Shown here in pieces: positions 9,021 through 21,575 of a DNA stretch of 64,000 nt. The position numbers and the translations under genes are program-made. Positions within the stretch are counted from its first letter, which is position 1. Each line of letters begins with the position of its first letter. The stretch comes from Posidonia oceanica (lineage: Eukaryota; Streptophyta; Magnoliopsida; Alismatales; Posidoniaceae): assembly GCA_037176725.1 (NCBI GenBank), contig JAZBRS010000035.1, positions 45,766,001-45,830,000 of the forward strand, read 5' to 3'. The notes below the pieces were generated by a model. It had not been told where the DNA came from, did not search any database, and saw only the letters and a program-made list of their open reading frames with translations.

Positions 9021-9594
9021 AGGTCATGCTTGTTTCCATTGTCCCAGGCAGGCAAGGACCTTTTGCCTCCCTTAGACTGGCAGCCCTCACTGCCTGAACG
9101 GCAAGCACGTTAGTCTTGTCTGGCGTCACCTTTTACGCAAGTTTGGACTAGCCGCCAACTTGTCGCATTGCATCGCAGCACTTTTTGCTTTCTCTTGCAT
9201 CGCATCGCATCAGCATACATCACATAGCATAGTGCTAGCATCACACGCTAGGTAGCTGCATTAGCATGACTTTGCATCAACATACATCTGCACTGCATTT
9301 CCTTATACACAGCATCCGCACGCACATATGCATCACCCGTGCCTCCCTTAGTGGAGCTCAGCGCGACGAGCATTAGCGAATATTGGTTCAACATCAGCAT
9401 TAGCATCGCACACCAGCCTTTTCATTAGCATTTGCATTTGCATCTGCCTTCACATTCACATTGTGGCAACGGGTCATGATTTTCAGTGTATCCGCTGAAT
9501 AAGTGGCTCACGCCAACAACAACATCTGGCTCTCACCGGTGTCAAGTGGGGTGTCTTGTCAACCTTGAGCCATAGTCTCGCTACGCTTGACCTC
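9021..9594 (+). other. GCAT-rich tail between array and polypurine tract, element D
   Basis: Rich in gcat, cagcat and gcattagcat words, no coding content. 9547-9563 reads ggggtgtcttgtcaacc, an imperfect inverted copy of the LTR start; B (60942-60958) and A (reverse strand near 21840-21857) have the same. The following cgcttgacctcgct is conserved in all three elements. Confidence 0.55.
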
Positions 9595-9611
9595 GCTTAG
9601 GGAGGGGCATC
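9595..9611 (+). promoter_or_regulatory. Polypurine tract of element D
   Basis: Purine-rich gcttagggaggggcatc ends exactly at the LTR start; plus-strand DNA synthesis primes here in LTR elements. B and A have the near-identical caaggaggggcatc. Confidence 0.8.
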
Positions 9612-12600
9612 TGTAGACACCCCATTTTGACAGACTATGTTGGTGGTTTTCTCCAAGACCCACTCAAAAATCCACTCCCAAAATCCTAAAAAATAAAACC
9701 CACTTTTAAGCCTAAGCCCAAGCCCATTTCTTCTTTCTTTTCTTTCTTTCCTCTTTTTTATTTTCTTCTTCTTCAAGCCCAAGCCCACCCTTTCTTTTCG
9801 TCTTTCTTTTCTTTCTTTTTTTTCCCTTTTTCCTTCAGCCCAAGCCCACAAGCCCACCTTCTTCTTCTTTCTATCTTTCTTCCTTTCTTTCTTTTCCTTT
9901 CTTTCTTCTTTTTTCTTACCTGCAGCCTAGCCCGGCCCATTCTTCTCTTCTTTCTTTCATTTCTTTCTTTCTTCTTCTTCTCCACGACCTGCGCACTGCA
10001 GCAGCAACACCTGCCTTCACCTTCATCCTCCCCGACTCACTGCAAAGCCTCCAGCATAGCCTTCAACCTTCACTAGCACAGCCTTCAACCCACACTTACT
10101 TCCCTTCCCATCCCACTTACTTCTCTACCACATCCTACCATTTTCTTATCCTCTGTGCCTCTCCTCCCACTTGGGTGGCCGACGAACAAAACCAATCTGC
10201 AGTTGCAATTCCCCATTGGGTGCAGCAATTCAGGACCACCTCTTCAGTCCAGCATTCACCTACACAGTAGCAATGCAGCAACACCCTCTCCAACTGCCTT
10301 CTTCCTTCAGCAATTGCAACCCAACACTAGCAACAGCAACCCAACACCAGCAACAGCAACCCAAACCAGCAACTACAACCAACACCAACTCCACTTTCCA
10401 ATCCACAGCACCAATTCACCTACACAGCAGCAATACAGCACCACCCTCTCTAGCACCAATTCACACCCACGCAGACCTACAACCCAAAATCCTCCACTGC
10501 ACCCAACACCCAATTCACACACAAGCAGCCACAACTCTCCCTCCACTCATTTCCCACTCCAACAGAGCCCACCGGAGAAAGCCACCCACAAAGAGAGAGA
10601 GCTATACTATGAGAGAGGGAGGAGAAATTCAAATTTGCAGAGAGACACCCAAATACCAAAAGAGAGAGCTGAGAGAGAGAAGAGAGATCTGAGACCTCCT
10701 TGAGCTCTAGAGACCGCTGCCTGACTCAACCCAATCGTGCCGAGTAGTTTCCGTCGCCTCCAACTCCTCCTCCGCCTATGATGCCGCCCACAAAACCCAC
10801 TTGACGTCGGCAGCCACCTCCATGCGTGCACTCAGGTAGTTGATCCTTCCCTGAACTTCGCCTTGCTCGTCTCTTGCTTATTTGCCTTTTTATTGCGCGT
10901 TTCATGCCCTGTGTCTCATTTCCCATGCTTGCCGGCTTCTTCTTCTTCTCCGGCAACAACCGCCGGAAGAAATTTGCAGCTCACCGCGACAGACAGCCTC
11001 ACCGCCTCCGGATCTCTCTCGAGCCTTCTTCGGATGTCGCCTGACTCTTCTGAGCGCCGCCGTGCCCTGTCGCCGTGAACTACTGTTCCATTAATGTTAT
11101 TTAAAGTTTTCGTTTTTAAATCTTATTACATTGAAATTTAATCCAACATTTAGTTTATTTGCATTTAGGTCCTGCATACATTAGCTTTTCATTTAAGTTG
11201 CATTTTAAACTATACTGCATTGCATTTAAGTCTTGCATTTTAGTTTATTTGCATACAGGTCTTGCAATCATTTAACATCTCATTTAAATTGCATTTCAAC
11301 TATACTGCTTTGCATTTCAATCCAGCATTTACTTTATTTGCACACAGGTCCTGCATTCATTTAACATCTCATTTAAATTGCATTTAAACTAAACTGCATT
11401 GCATTTCAATCCAGCATTTAGGTCCTGCATACATTAGCTTTTCAATTAAGTTGCATTTTAAACTATACTGCATTACATTTCAATCCAGCATTTAGTTTAT
11501 TTGCATACAAGTCCTGCATTCATTTAACATCTCATTTAAATTGCTTTTAAACTATAATGCATTGCATTTCAATCCAGCATTTAGTTTATTTGCATTTAGG
11601 TCCTGCATACATTAGCTTTTCATTTAAGTTGCATTTAAAACTATACTACTTTGCATTTAAGTCTTGTATATTAGTTTATTTGCATACAGGTCCTGCATTC
11701 ATTTAACATCTCATTTAAATTGCATTTAAACTATACTACATTGCATTTCAATATAGTATTTTAGTTTATTTGCATTTAAGTCTTGAATTCATTCAGCATT
11801 TCATTTAAATTGCATTTAAAACTATAATGCATTAACATTTATTCCAGCACTTAAGTTTATTTGCATTGAAGTCATGCATGCATTCAGCAGTTATTTAATT
11901 CCATTTTTTAAACTATACTGCATTGCAATTACATCCAGCACTTTAGTTTATTTGCATATAAGTCCTGCATGCATTCATTTTTCATTTAATTTCATTTAGC
12001 AATCATATTGCATTGCAATTTAATCCAACAGTTTATTTTAATTGCATGTTAATCCTAATCTTAACTTGTTGCATGCTTTCATGTCTATATTGGTTTGCAA
12101 TTTAATCCATCAGTTTATTTTAATTGTATGTTAATCCTAAACTTAAACTGTTGCATGCTTTCATGTCTATATTGCTTTGCAATTTAATCCAACAGTTTGT
12201 TTTAATTGCATGTTAGTCCTAACTTCAAATTGTTGCATGCTTTCATGTTTATTTTGCATTGCATATAAGTCTATCATGTTTCCTGTATTGCATATTGGTC
12301 CAAATGTTGCATGCATTCATATTTATTCTGCCTTGCACATAAACCTTACAGTTTTCCCATATTGCATGTTAGTCCAATCTTTAAACTACTGCATGCATTC
12401 TTTTAACTGATGTTGCATTTTGCCTCTGCTTGCTTACCATATTGCACCATTAGTTTTCATTGCACTTTAACTATATTGCATTGCATCTTTCCCATAACAT
12501 TGCACTTAAGTGTAATAGTTTCTTTTTATTGCATTTAGGTCCAATATTTGAATTGTTGCATGCATTGCACTTGAATGACATTGCATGCTGCACCTTGCAC

Positions 12601-13679
12601 TCTTTCCAGCATCATTGGCTTTATTGCATGTAGAACCTTGCTGCATTACATGCATACATGGGCATATTGCATTTTGACCCCCAATTTGACCTCTATTGCC
12701 TCAGTAGGATTCATCTGGCCCTTGATTTATCTGGCTTGATTTCTGAATAACTTTTGATCAGACTGTTGGATCTTCATGATCTAATAATCTAGGTCTTCTT
12801 GGTTGAATGATCTTTCATTCCAACCTAAGCTTGTTCAGATCAGGCATCAGTACATCAAGTTATGCTCATTTGAGTCACTACATATCATTCATTGCTTTTT
12901 AACTTGCATTGCATACATTGTTTTCTCCATCTGTCTTCTCGAGCACGTAGATTAGGCTTTATCGCCTCTGCTTTGTTTCCTTTTGCTTGCCGCACCCTTG
13001 CACTGCATTATTTTCAGCTTCTATTTTTCTTCCCTTCGCATGTCGCTTTGCATTGCATGGTGTTTTTTTCTTCCGATGCGTTGTTTCTCGCCTGCATTGC
13101 ATTTAGGGCAGTGATGCTTATTGTCTGGAGTTCTTATGAACTAGGGCACACCAGGTTCAGAACACTGGTAGCGTTGCTGAGTACATAGGTAGCACGTTTA
13201 ATTTCCTTCACGCATCTTAGCACCTAGGGCATACATTTGAGCATGTAATTAAGCATTCATGGCATTTAGGCATTCAGAGCATGCACATTCCTGCATATGT
13301 GAGTGAGAAGCCTAGAAAGATCGATTCCGGACGTATCAGGGGTGCCTAACACCTTCCCCGTGCGTAACAGGAGTCCTTACCCTTTCTCTTGGCCCATAAT
13401 GACCATTATGCCCACATCCTCGGCATGAGTCATTCATTCTGCATAGCATTGCATCCACTTGCATGTTTTCATGCATTTTCTCAGTTTTCCTTGTCTCCCG
13501 ATTTAATAGACTAGGTGGTGACTCCGAATTTGCTTTATCTTTGTTTTTTCGCCATTTTTTCGATGTTTTCGAGTCGACTTTCCTTCCTCGGATCCACCAG
13601 CTTATAGTGGCCTTTCTTCGATCGGTGCGCACGAGCTTTGGCAGCGTGCATGGACGTGCTGATTTTTAGGGTTACTACA
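9612..13679 (+). repeat. 3' LTR of element D (4068 bp)
   Basis: Begins TGTAGACACCCCATTTTGA after the polypurine tract and ends gggttactaca, so it has the TG...CA form. Order inside: a pyrimidine-rich block (about 9720-9990), an N/Q/T-codon-rich low-complexity stretch (10150-10690), a leader-like segment with cttcttcttctccggc (10930-10980), a long GCAT-rich repeat block (11100-12650) and a U5-like end with ggggtgcctaacaccttccc (13339-13358). Open frames inside it are not genes. Confidence 0.88.
11100..12650 (+). repeat. ~90-bp GCAT-rich repeat block within LTR D
   Basis: Words such as tttaacatctcatttaaattg recur at about 11271, 11361, 11522 and 11702 (multiples of ~90). The block decays to the right into irregular tgcatgcattcat repeats. 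The LTRs of C (16560-17480) and B (42290-43060) hold a related block. Confidence 0.75.
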
Positions 13680-14691
13680 CCTAGATCACGAGATACATTG
13701 GCTCAAAATCTGGCCCAGAGACTGCCAAAAACGTGAGACAAGCATGCGATTAGTCCGGCAGTCTAGTGGTTGGATTTTGTCACCAAATCTCGCATCACCG
13801 GTGGTGCAAAACATGCAAGTGTGGTTCGGAAAAACAAGAGCATACATCCGTGAGTAATAACATGCAACTAGTATGCGAAATAGACGTCCGGATTGCATGG
13901 AGCTTCGGCTCTAACTCCGACCTCTGACTGTCAGAAACCCACGACCAATACGTGAGACCCCGACACAAGATCAGTTCGACAGTCCAGACGCCAGATTTCA
14001 TCGTCGAAACACGCAACTCAAGCGATGCCAAACGTGCGAATGTTGATCGGGGAAGCACGACGGCACTCCCACAAACAGAACCACACTCTCAGTGTGGGAA
14101 ATGAGTGGGTGGATCAATCCACCCGTCCCCCCCTTTTCGCTGCCGGAACCTGATGGATTTCTGGCCATTGGAGAGGTTGGGGACCCAAGGAGATCGGCTG
14201 TGAAGCTTTGTGAGGGTGAGGGAGGAATGAGGGATGCAATGCGAGCTAAAGGAAATGATCGTGACCTCCTTCCCGCTTCTGCCTGACGTTCGCCGGCGTC
14301 GCCGAACGTCACCGATCATGGAGATGGCTGGGAGCTCTGGGAGCGAGCTGGACAATAGGGGAAGAGGGTCGAGAAGAGTCCTGAGGCTTTAGGCATGCTA
14401 AGGTGAAGGGGAATTTACCTATGGAGCAGGCCGGAGAGGCAAATGTGGTGTTGGGCGATGAGCTCGGGCGCGGCGAATGCGGGCACGAGCGGCTCCGGGT
14501 TGGTGACCTGGTTGCTAGGGAACGCTTAGGGGATTCTCTCTCACATGAAGGGAGGCTGTGGATTGCTCGGGGGTGTGTGGGAGGCTCTGGTTCTCTCTTG
14601 GTTTGTGCGGTAATCGTGGAAGGCACTAGTTCTGACCCCTTTTGCTTGGCCAGGTCTGACCAAGGGGTGTCGCACTGTAGGGCATGGCGAG
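13680..14691. other. Pre-existing sequence between elements D and C, unassigned
   Basis: About 1 kb, more GC-rich and compositionally unlike the LTRs around it. Open frames up to about 105 codons exist but resemble nothing I recognise. It should be the oldest layer in the window, since D and C both abut it with full-length LTR ends. It may be host DNA or a fragment of yet another element. gcgag at 14687-14691 would be one target duplication copy for element C. Confidence 0.45.
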
Positions 14692-17600
14692 TGTAGACAC
14701 CCCATTTTGAACCAAAACCCTAGGAAGCCTACAACCAAACCCTAGAAAGCCCAAGCCCACTTGGCCCAATTAAGCCCACAACTCCTCTACACCAAGCCCA
14801 TAGCTCTCTCCTTCTTCCACCCTCCTTTAGCCCAAGCCCACTAGACCCATGAACACCTCACTGCCATTTCACCCAACACAGCAACCCACACCCACATTTC
14901 CCTCCTTCTTCAGCACCCAACCCAAGCTCACTGCATCCCAGCTCACCACCTCACTGCACCCACGAACTCCACACTGCCATTTCACCCAACACAGCAGCCC
15001 ACACCAACATTTCCCTCCTTCTTGAGCACCCAACCCAACCTCACTGCAACCCAAACGAGCTCTCACCAATCACCCAACACTGCAATCCATTTTCCCACCA
15101 CTACCTGCCACTTCACCCTTGTGCAAGCATCACCCACGACTAGCAACCCACCACCTCCTGCAGAATCCACCTCAGCCTCCATCTTGGCCAGCCATTTGAA
15201 GTCCCAAATCCCATCCAATGGCTTGCAAGCCTTCTCCCATCCTATAAAACAATGTCTCTCCACCCTCCTTGCTCTGGTTTTTGCTCCTCCTTACTCCCTA
15301 GTTTTCCTCCCCCTATGTCCCAAGCCACAGCACACCCAGCAGCCCCTCTTGCCGGCCAAATCTCTCTTCTCTTGTAGAGTGCACCCATTGCGACCACTGC
15401 ATCTGGCCAGCCATTGCATTCCCCCTCTAGCTTCCCCCTCTAGCACCAATTCACCACCCTTAGGCCTCACCACAATCCTAGCAACCTTCCCCGCCCTCCA
15501 CATTGCCACACAACCCAAGCCCAGCCGGTGAACCCAACTGGAATCACCTCTGGCCACCTTTGCAATTCACTTCACCAGAGCCAAGTTTACATCTCCCTGG
15601 CCATCCACCCACAACACCAACAATCCACGAGCACGTCCCAGCGCTGCAGAGCCTCCACTGCCGTGTCTAGCAGCACTGCCGCCTGGAGTAACACTAGCCG
15701 CGAACACTGGACATCGACAACCTCCTCTAGACATGGATTCAGGTAAGAGACACCTCCCTAGATATCGTAGGAACCTTTTCTTGCTTCCTAGGCCTTCAAA
15801 TGCTAGCTTTCTATCTATTTACTTCCTTTTTCCCCTCATCGACTTCTTCTTCTTCTCCGATGATGGCTCGTCGGTAGAAACGACCATCCGCCGTGATAGA
15901 CAGCCTCTGTCCCTCCAGGCCTCTTCCATGCAATCTCCGGACCTCGAGCACTTCGTCTGAGCTCCGCCCGAGCTCCTCCGTGGCCTCCAACACCGCCATC
16001 GGCTGGAGTGACGACTGTCGCGACTCATCGACATCGGGGGAGCACTCCATGCGCCGCCGCACCTAGGTGTGACCTCCCTCACCTTTAGGATCTCCTCCTC
16101 CGACTTCCAAGCCCTTTTCCTAGGCCCTAGCCCCTCTAGTTCACCACAGCCACCGGGCTCCGGTGCTCTGTCCTTCCAGTGGTGGCTCTGCCGGCCGTGC
16201 GAGGCCATTTGGCCTTTGAGCATGGTTGGGGAGCCACCATTTGGTCTCCCCTCCTCTCCTCTTTCTCTTTATGAGCTCGCATCACTTCCACAGTGCTGGA
16301 CGAGCCTCTGGCAGTCTTCTCCTCCAACTCCGGTGTTGTTCGACACATCTCTAGAGTGACACCTATGCCCTCACCACACCTGTGCCAACTTCCCCTCCGT
16401 CGGCATCGCTCCACCAGCCCTTCCTCAGGCCTCCCCCGTTGTTGCCGAGGGCAGAGCGTGGCTCCAGCTAGCCACCCATCTTCCTCGCTGGCAAGCAGCT
16501 TCATCCTCCGACCCTGCAGGTTTGCCCCCTCATTGCACTGTTCATTTATTTAACTTAAATCATTTGTTTCATTTATTATGCATCAGAACCATAATGCATT
16601 CATGCTTGCATTACCTTTAAGTCTTGCATTTTAGTTTATTTGCATACAAGTCCAGCATGCATAGCATTTCATTTAAAATGCATTAAAACTATATTGCATT
16701 ACCATTAAGTCTTGCATTTTAATTTATTTGCATACGAGTCCAGCATGCATAACATTTCATTTAAATTGCATTTAAACTATATTGCATTTATGCTTGCATT
16801 GCATTTAAATCCTGCATTGTAGTTTTATTGCATGTAGGTGCTGCAGTTGCATGCATTGCATTTATGCTTACATTACATTTAAGTCCTGCACTTTAATTAT
16901 ATTGCATACAAGTCCAACTGGTAACTGCATAGCATTTTAATTGCATTGCATTTAGGTCCTGCATGTTAGTTTTATTGCATCTAAGTCCAGAATTTGCATG
17001 CACTTCATTTATACTGACATTGCTCTTAGGTCGAGTATGTTAATGGTTTTGCATTTAGGTCCACCATTTGCATGCATGGCATTATGCAGACATTGCTTTC
17101 AGAACCAACATTTTACTTTTATTACAGTTAGGTCCAGCAGTTGCCTTATTACATGCATTACATCTTTTACTGATATTGCATTTAAGCCCTTGTAATTTGC
17201 AATATTACATCGTTGGCCTTTATTGCATTTAGGACTCTACCTTATTGCATTGCATGCATTTTCCCTGATAATGCATTTAAGCCCTTGCATTTTGCCATAT
17301 TACATCATTGGCCTTCATTGCAATTAGGACTCTACCTTATTGCATTGCATGCATTTTCCATGACATTGCATTTGAGCCCTTGCATTTCTCCCATATTGCA
17401 TCATTGGTTTTATTGCATTTAGAGCCTTATTGCATTGCATGCATATTGCATACATGGGCATATTGCATTTAGACCCTGCACTTGGCCTCTATTGCATCAG
17501 TGGGCTTTATTTGGGCTTTGATTTATCTGGCTTGATCTCTGAATAACTTTTGATCAGACCGTTGGATCTTTACGATCTAAACATCTAAATCTTCCTTGTT

Positions 17601-18401
17601 GAATGAGCTTCCATTCAAACTTGAGTTTACTCAAATCAAGCATCTGATCATCAAGTCTATGTCATTTGAGCCACTGCATATCATTCATTGCTTCATAATT
17701 TGCATTGTATGCATTGTTTTCTCGATCTGTCTTCTCGTGCATATTGAATGAGCTTTACCGATCGATTTCCCTTCACTTGCTGCATCCTTGCATTGTATGA
17801 TTTTTCGTTGGTGTTTTGTTTTCCCTTTGCATGCCGTATCCTTGCATTGCATGGTTTTTCTCCGCAACCTTGGTACATCTTGCTTGCATTGCATCTAGGG
17901 CGATGATGTTTACTGTTTGGACATCTTTGGAACCGAGGTATGCCCGGTTTAGATACCAGTAGTGCTACTGAGCACATAGATCGCATGTTTTGTTTTCCCT
18001 CATGCATCGTGGCATTTTAAGCATACATTTAAGCATGTTAAAGCATTCATGGCATAGCATAGCATTCATTCCGCACATGTGAGCGAGATTAGCCTCGAAA
18101 GACTGCTTCTCGGCCGCATGGGGGTGCCTAACACCTTCCCCATGCATAATAGGAGTCCTTAATCTTTCTCTTGGTCCGCAATGACCATTGTGTCCGCATC
18201 CATTAGCACGAGTCATACATTTTGCATCATATCGCATGCATATCATTATTTTTCCTCGGTTTTCCTTGTTTCCCGATAATAGACTAGGTGGTGACTCCAT
18301 TCTTGTTTTATTCTTTGTTTTCTTTGCCAATTATCCTTGACTCTCTCTTTTCACCCAATGTCGGTCAGCCAGGCATTGCAGCGGGGACGGTCATAAGGAC
18401 A
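14692..18401 (+). repeat. 5' LTR of element C (3710 bp)
   Basis: Starts TGTAGACACCCCATTTTGAA and ends cggtcataaggaca. It shares with the other LTRs the pyrimidine- and proline-codon-rich front, the GCAT-rich middle (16560-17480), the ggggtgcctaacaccttccc motif (18121-18140) and the terminal gactaggtggtgactcc region. The middle is related to, but not the same as, that of D, so C is a separate family member. Confidence 0.82.
15242..15249 (+). promoter_or_regulatory. Candidate TATA box in LTR C
   Basis: ctataaaa followed by acaatgtctctccaccctcc lies between a C/A-rich U3-like part and a leader-like part, a plausible start region for the element's transcript. No equivalent was firmly located in the other LTRs. 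Confidence 0.4.
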
Positions 18402-18402
18402 A

Positions 18403-18419
18403 TGGCGACTCCGCTAGGG
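18403..18419 (+). promoter_or_regulatory. Primer-binding site of element C
   Basis: TGGCGACTCCGCTAGGG, one base after the LTR end. It differs by one base from element A's PBS. It appears complementary to the 3' end of tRNA-Arg, the primer reported for Ogre-type elements. Confidence 0.8.
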
Positions 18420-19746
18420 ATGCCTAGACTCCAGCTTTCGCTTTGCTTTCTCGCTTGCTTGGTTTTTGCATTTTGCTTGCCTTTGTGCTCATGCTTGCTT
18501 TAATTATTGCTTAATTGCCATGCTTACTTGCCTTTTTGAGTGGTGAATGCTTATTTGCACACATATGCTTTGCCACTAATACATGCGCATGCCATGTGTA
18601 GTAATCCTGAATTCTGATCGTCCATGCACGTTACCAAAGCTTGCGTGCACCGATCAAAATAGGCTCACTATATGGGGCTAGATCCGAGGGAAGAAACTCG
18701 ACTCGGAAACGCTGGCAAAAGAAAAGAAAAGAAATGATAAGACAAAATCGGAGTCGCCACTAGGTCTATTGAATTGGAAGATAGGGAAAACCGGGGGTAA
18801 AGCATGAAAAGACATGCTAAACTGGATGCAAGGAGGGGCAAAGGGATGCAATGCCAAGCTAAGCTATGCTATGCTATGCTATGACTCATGCCTAGGATAA
18901 AGGAAAGGTCGATGCGAGCCAAGAGAAAGGGCAAGGACTCCTGTTACGCACAGGAAAGGTGTTAGGCACCCCAATGTGTCCGAGAGTCGGTCTTTCTTAG
19001 GCAATCTCGCATTAATGCAGGGAACTGCTAGCCTAATGCTTAAATGCCATGAATGCCTACCTGCTATGCATTGGAAATAAACGTGCTATCTATGTGCTCA
19101 GCCACGCTACTAGTGTTCCGAACTGGGCGGACCCTGGTTCGTGAGAACTCCTAAGCAGTAAGCATCATAGCCCTAATGCAGATGCAGGCGATAAAGCAAA
19201 ACTACGAGGAAACCAAGCAATGCAAGCGATAAAGCAAAGTAGGTGCGGAAAATGGTGCAAAAATGACGAAAACAATGCGAGGGACGGAAAACGAGGCAAA
19301 GAGCGGAAAACGGCGCAACAAGGCGCAGAAAACTATACAGCGAAGCAAGAAACGATGCAAAATGGGGAAAACGGGGCAAAGTGTGGAAAACAGGGCAAAG
19401 TGCGGAAAACGAGGCAAAACGGGGTGCAAAACCAAAACAAAGGGGTGGGCAACATGCATAGGGGTTGCAGCAAGCCAAAGAGGCAATAAAACGCGAGAAA
19501 CGACGAGCGAAACAAAATCAGCGTTTTAAAATGACTGTCAGCCATCTGCAAGCATTCGTCCAACACCTGCTGGAGGCAGACAGCATGCAATTTTTGGAAA
19601 ATAGTGCATTCTAGCTACATGGATGCAATATAGATGTAAAAATGCAACTAAATGGGTGCATGACATGCAAGACTAACCTAACAGAAGATTAGAAGAGGAA
19701 TTAGAGCAAGGGGCAAGCCAGGATCAAGGATCAAAGCGAGCAAGTT

Positions 19747-21575
19747 GTTGGACGCCGCTGAGCATGGCGTCCAACATTAGACGCCAGAGTGACAGGCGTC
19801 TAACACAGGCCAGAGAGGAAAAAAAGAAAAAAGTGTACAAATGATAGATGAGAATAGGGATCATGCATTTGGGCTACTGGAGGTGAGCAGAGGGCAAACA
19901 TGCAAACATGGGACCACAAAAGAAAACCAAAACTTACCAGTAGTAGCTTGTGCCAGGCCAGAGACACAACTAGGTTGTTGGACACGAGCTAGGCCGGCGT
20001 CCAATGTTGGACGCCTGCACCAGCAGCGTACAACGCCCTGGGAGGCACAAGACACAAAAAACATGCATAAAATAGCAAATAAACTAATGAAAGCTGAAGA
20101 ACAGTTGTTACTGAGGCTAGACATGCATGGAAACATAGGGATATGTAAACAAGCAAGATCAGGGCATTATGCAAGCTTTAAACAACAAAATGAGGAACCA
20201 GGACGTTAGACGCTGGAGCCAGCAGCGTCCAACATTGGACGCTGAAGGCTCTGGCATCCAACGGCCAAAGCATGCAGACCTACTTGTACTAAAGGGGGAG
20301 CTCAACTCTAACCCCACCTATATGCATGCAGACATGATAGAGACATGTAAGAGCAAACAGAAGCATGCATGGAAAGCATTTAAGTCAAGGAAAGCAAGAA
20401 AGGAAGAACATGCATGGGAAGATAGGATTAAACTTGCAAAAGGAAGGCATGCAACTTGAAAAGACCTAGCAAACCTAAGCATGGTTGCCATAGGGGCCAG
20501 GCATCTCTAAGCAAGCATGGATCATGAATAAGCATAAAAATGGGCATAATATAGGCATGGCAGCAAGCTACAGCTAACAGGGGTGTTGGACGCTAGGTGA
20601 ACTAGTGTCCAACGTTGGATGTGGCTCACCCTGGAGTCCAACACAGACAGAAGACAGACTGACATTAAAGCATGCTAAGATGGTTCAAACAAGCATGGAA
20701 CAGGCAAATAGGCATGGCATAGCATTAGAGAACATTTAAGGAAGCATATAGCACGGATTTACAGAAAAGCAAGCAATAACAAAGCATGGAAGACAACAAA
20801 ACAAGAGCAAGGCAAGGCAGAGTGTTGGACGCACCAGCTGGTGCGTCCAACACACTGAACTCTCTCTTGGCTGCGAATCGCGACCAAAAGGATTCAAAAA
20901 AGTGCAAGAATGCATGGGGACGTGCTAATAGGCATGTAAAAGCTACGAGGATGGAGTCTTACCGTTTGACGGCCTGGAACGGTGGCTCCACCTCGCTTGC
21001 CAGTGTTGCAAATGTGTTGGCAGCAGCTACTCCGACGAGCTCACGCGGGCTGCTGGGAGCTCCAGAAGGGTCGGCAAATGGTCGAGAGGGAAGGTGGATG
21101 ATCACTCTTGCTCTCGGAAGTAGCAAATTCTCTCTTGGCTCGGTGTGGTGAATGTGGCAAAGGCATGAAGTTGCGGTTTTGTTGCAATGGCATGGGTTCA
21201 AGTGCTGGTAGAGGTGTTTGCAGGCCAAATTCTGGCAATTGTAGGTGCTGGCAGGTGCGGATGAGTGTGGGAAGGCCACGAGGATTGTTAGAGGAGGGCA
21301 TGGGTGTTGTCAGAAGGCCGGCAAGGTGGAGGCAGTGGCAGGCATGGGTGGCAGAAGTCAGCAGCTACAGTGAGGGGTTAGAGAGCGGATTAGGGGCTGA
21401 TCAGGAGGGGATGGGCAGTTACTCGAGCTTGGAAGGTAGTGGATGGCATGGAGTGGGAGAAGGGACGGATAGTAAGTATGGGGAGGCGGTGGAGTGGACG
21501 GGCGGTGAGCCGAAGGGGGCGGAGCAGCCACTGCTGCAACTGAGGCGTTGGACGCTGCCTATTCCGGCGTCCAAC
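19747..21575. repeat. Dispersed GTTGGACGC/GCGTCCAAC palindromes in LTR A
   Basis: Inverted repeats of 9-10 bp arms with 9-12 base centres occur at 19747-19775 and 19777-19803, near 19976-20034, 20203-20275 and 20583-20640, and at 21547-21575. Arms vary together (e.g. TTAGACGCC with GGCGTCTAA), so dyad symmetry is better kept than sequence. The 5' LTR has a further pair at 38546-38600. Confidence 0.85.
20822..20853. repeat. Perfect 32-bp palindrome in LTR A
   Basis: GTGTTGGACGCACCAG followed with no loop by its exact reverse complement CTGGTGCGTCCAACAC. It is the most symmetric member of the palindrome set. Confidence 0.95.

Larger units (their letters stand above)
1..13679 (+). mobile_element. 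Element D: 3' half of a Tat/Ogre-like Ty3/gypsy retrotransposon
   Basis: The sense strand is +. What is visible is the last part of the internal region (remnant of the post-integrase ORF, conserved hairpin, tandem array, GCAT-rich tail, polypurine tract) followed by a complete 3' LTR. The 5' half lies left of the window. The order matches elements A and B in this window, which identifies D as the same group although no gag or pol is seen here. A CACTA transposon (3090-8059) interrupts the array. The five bases after the LTR, cctag at 13680-13684, would be one copy of the target duplication; the partner is outside the window. Confidence 0.8.
14692..18596 (+). mobile_element. Element C: 5' LTR and first internal bases of a Tat/Ogre-like retrotransposon
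   Basis: A full LTR (14692-18401), a primer-binding site at 18403 and about 180 bp of leader (agactccagctttcgctttg, alike in B after its PBS) are present. Then element A begins at 18597, inserted in the opposite orientation. The rest of C must lie beyond the right end of the window, on the far side of A and B. Confidence 0.8.

Noticed and set aside
10155..10703. 182-codon N/Q/T/P-rich open frame in LTR D
   Set aside because: Low-complexity composition within an LTR, no homolog recognised, overlapping open frame in another phase.
13998..14696. Possible host gene in the segment between D and C
   Set aside because: Short frames on both strands, no domain, no splice structure I can support.
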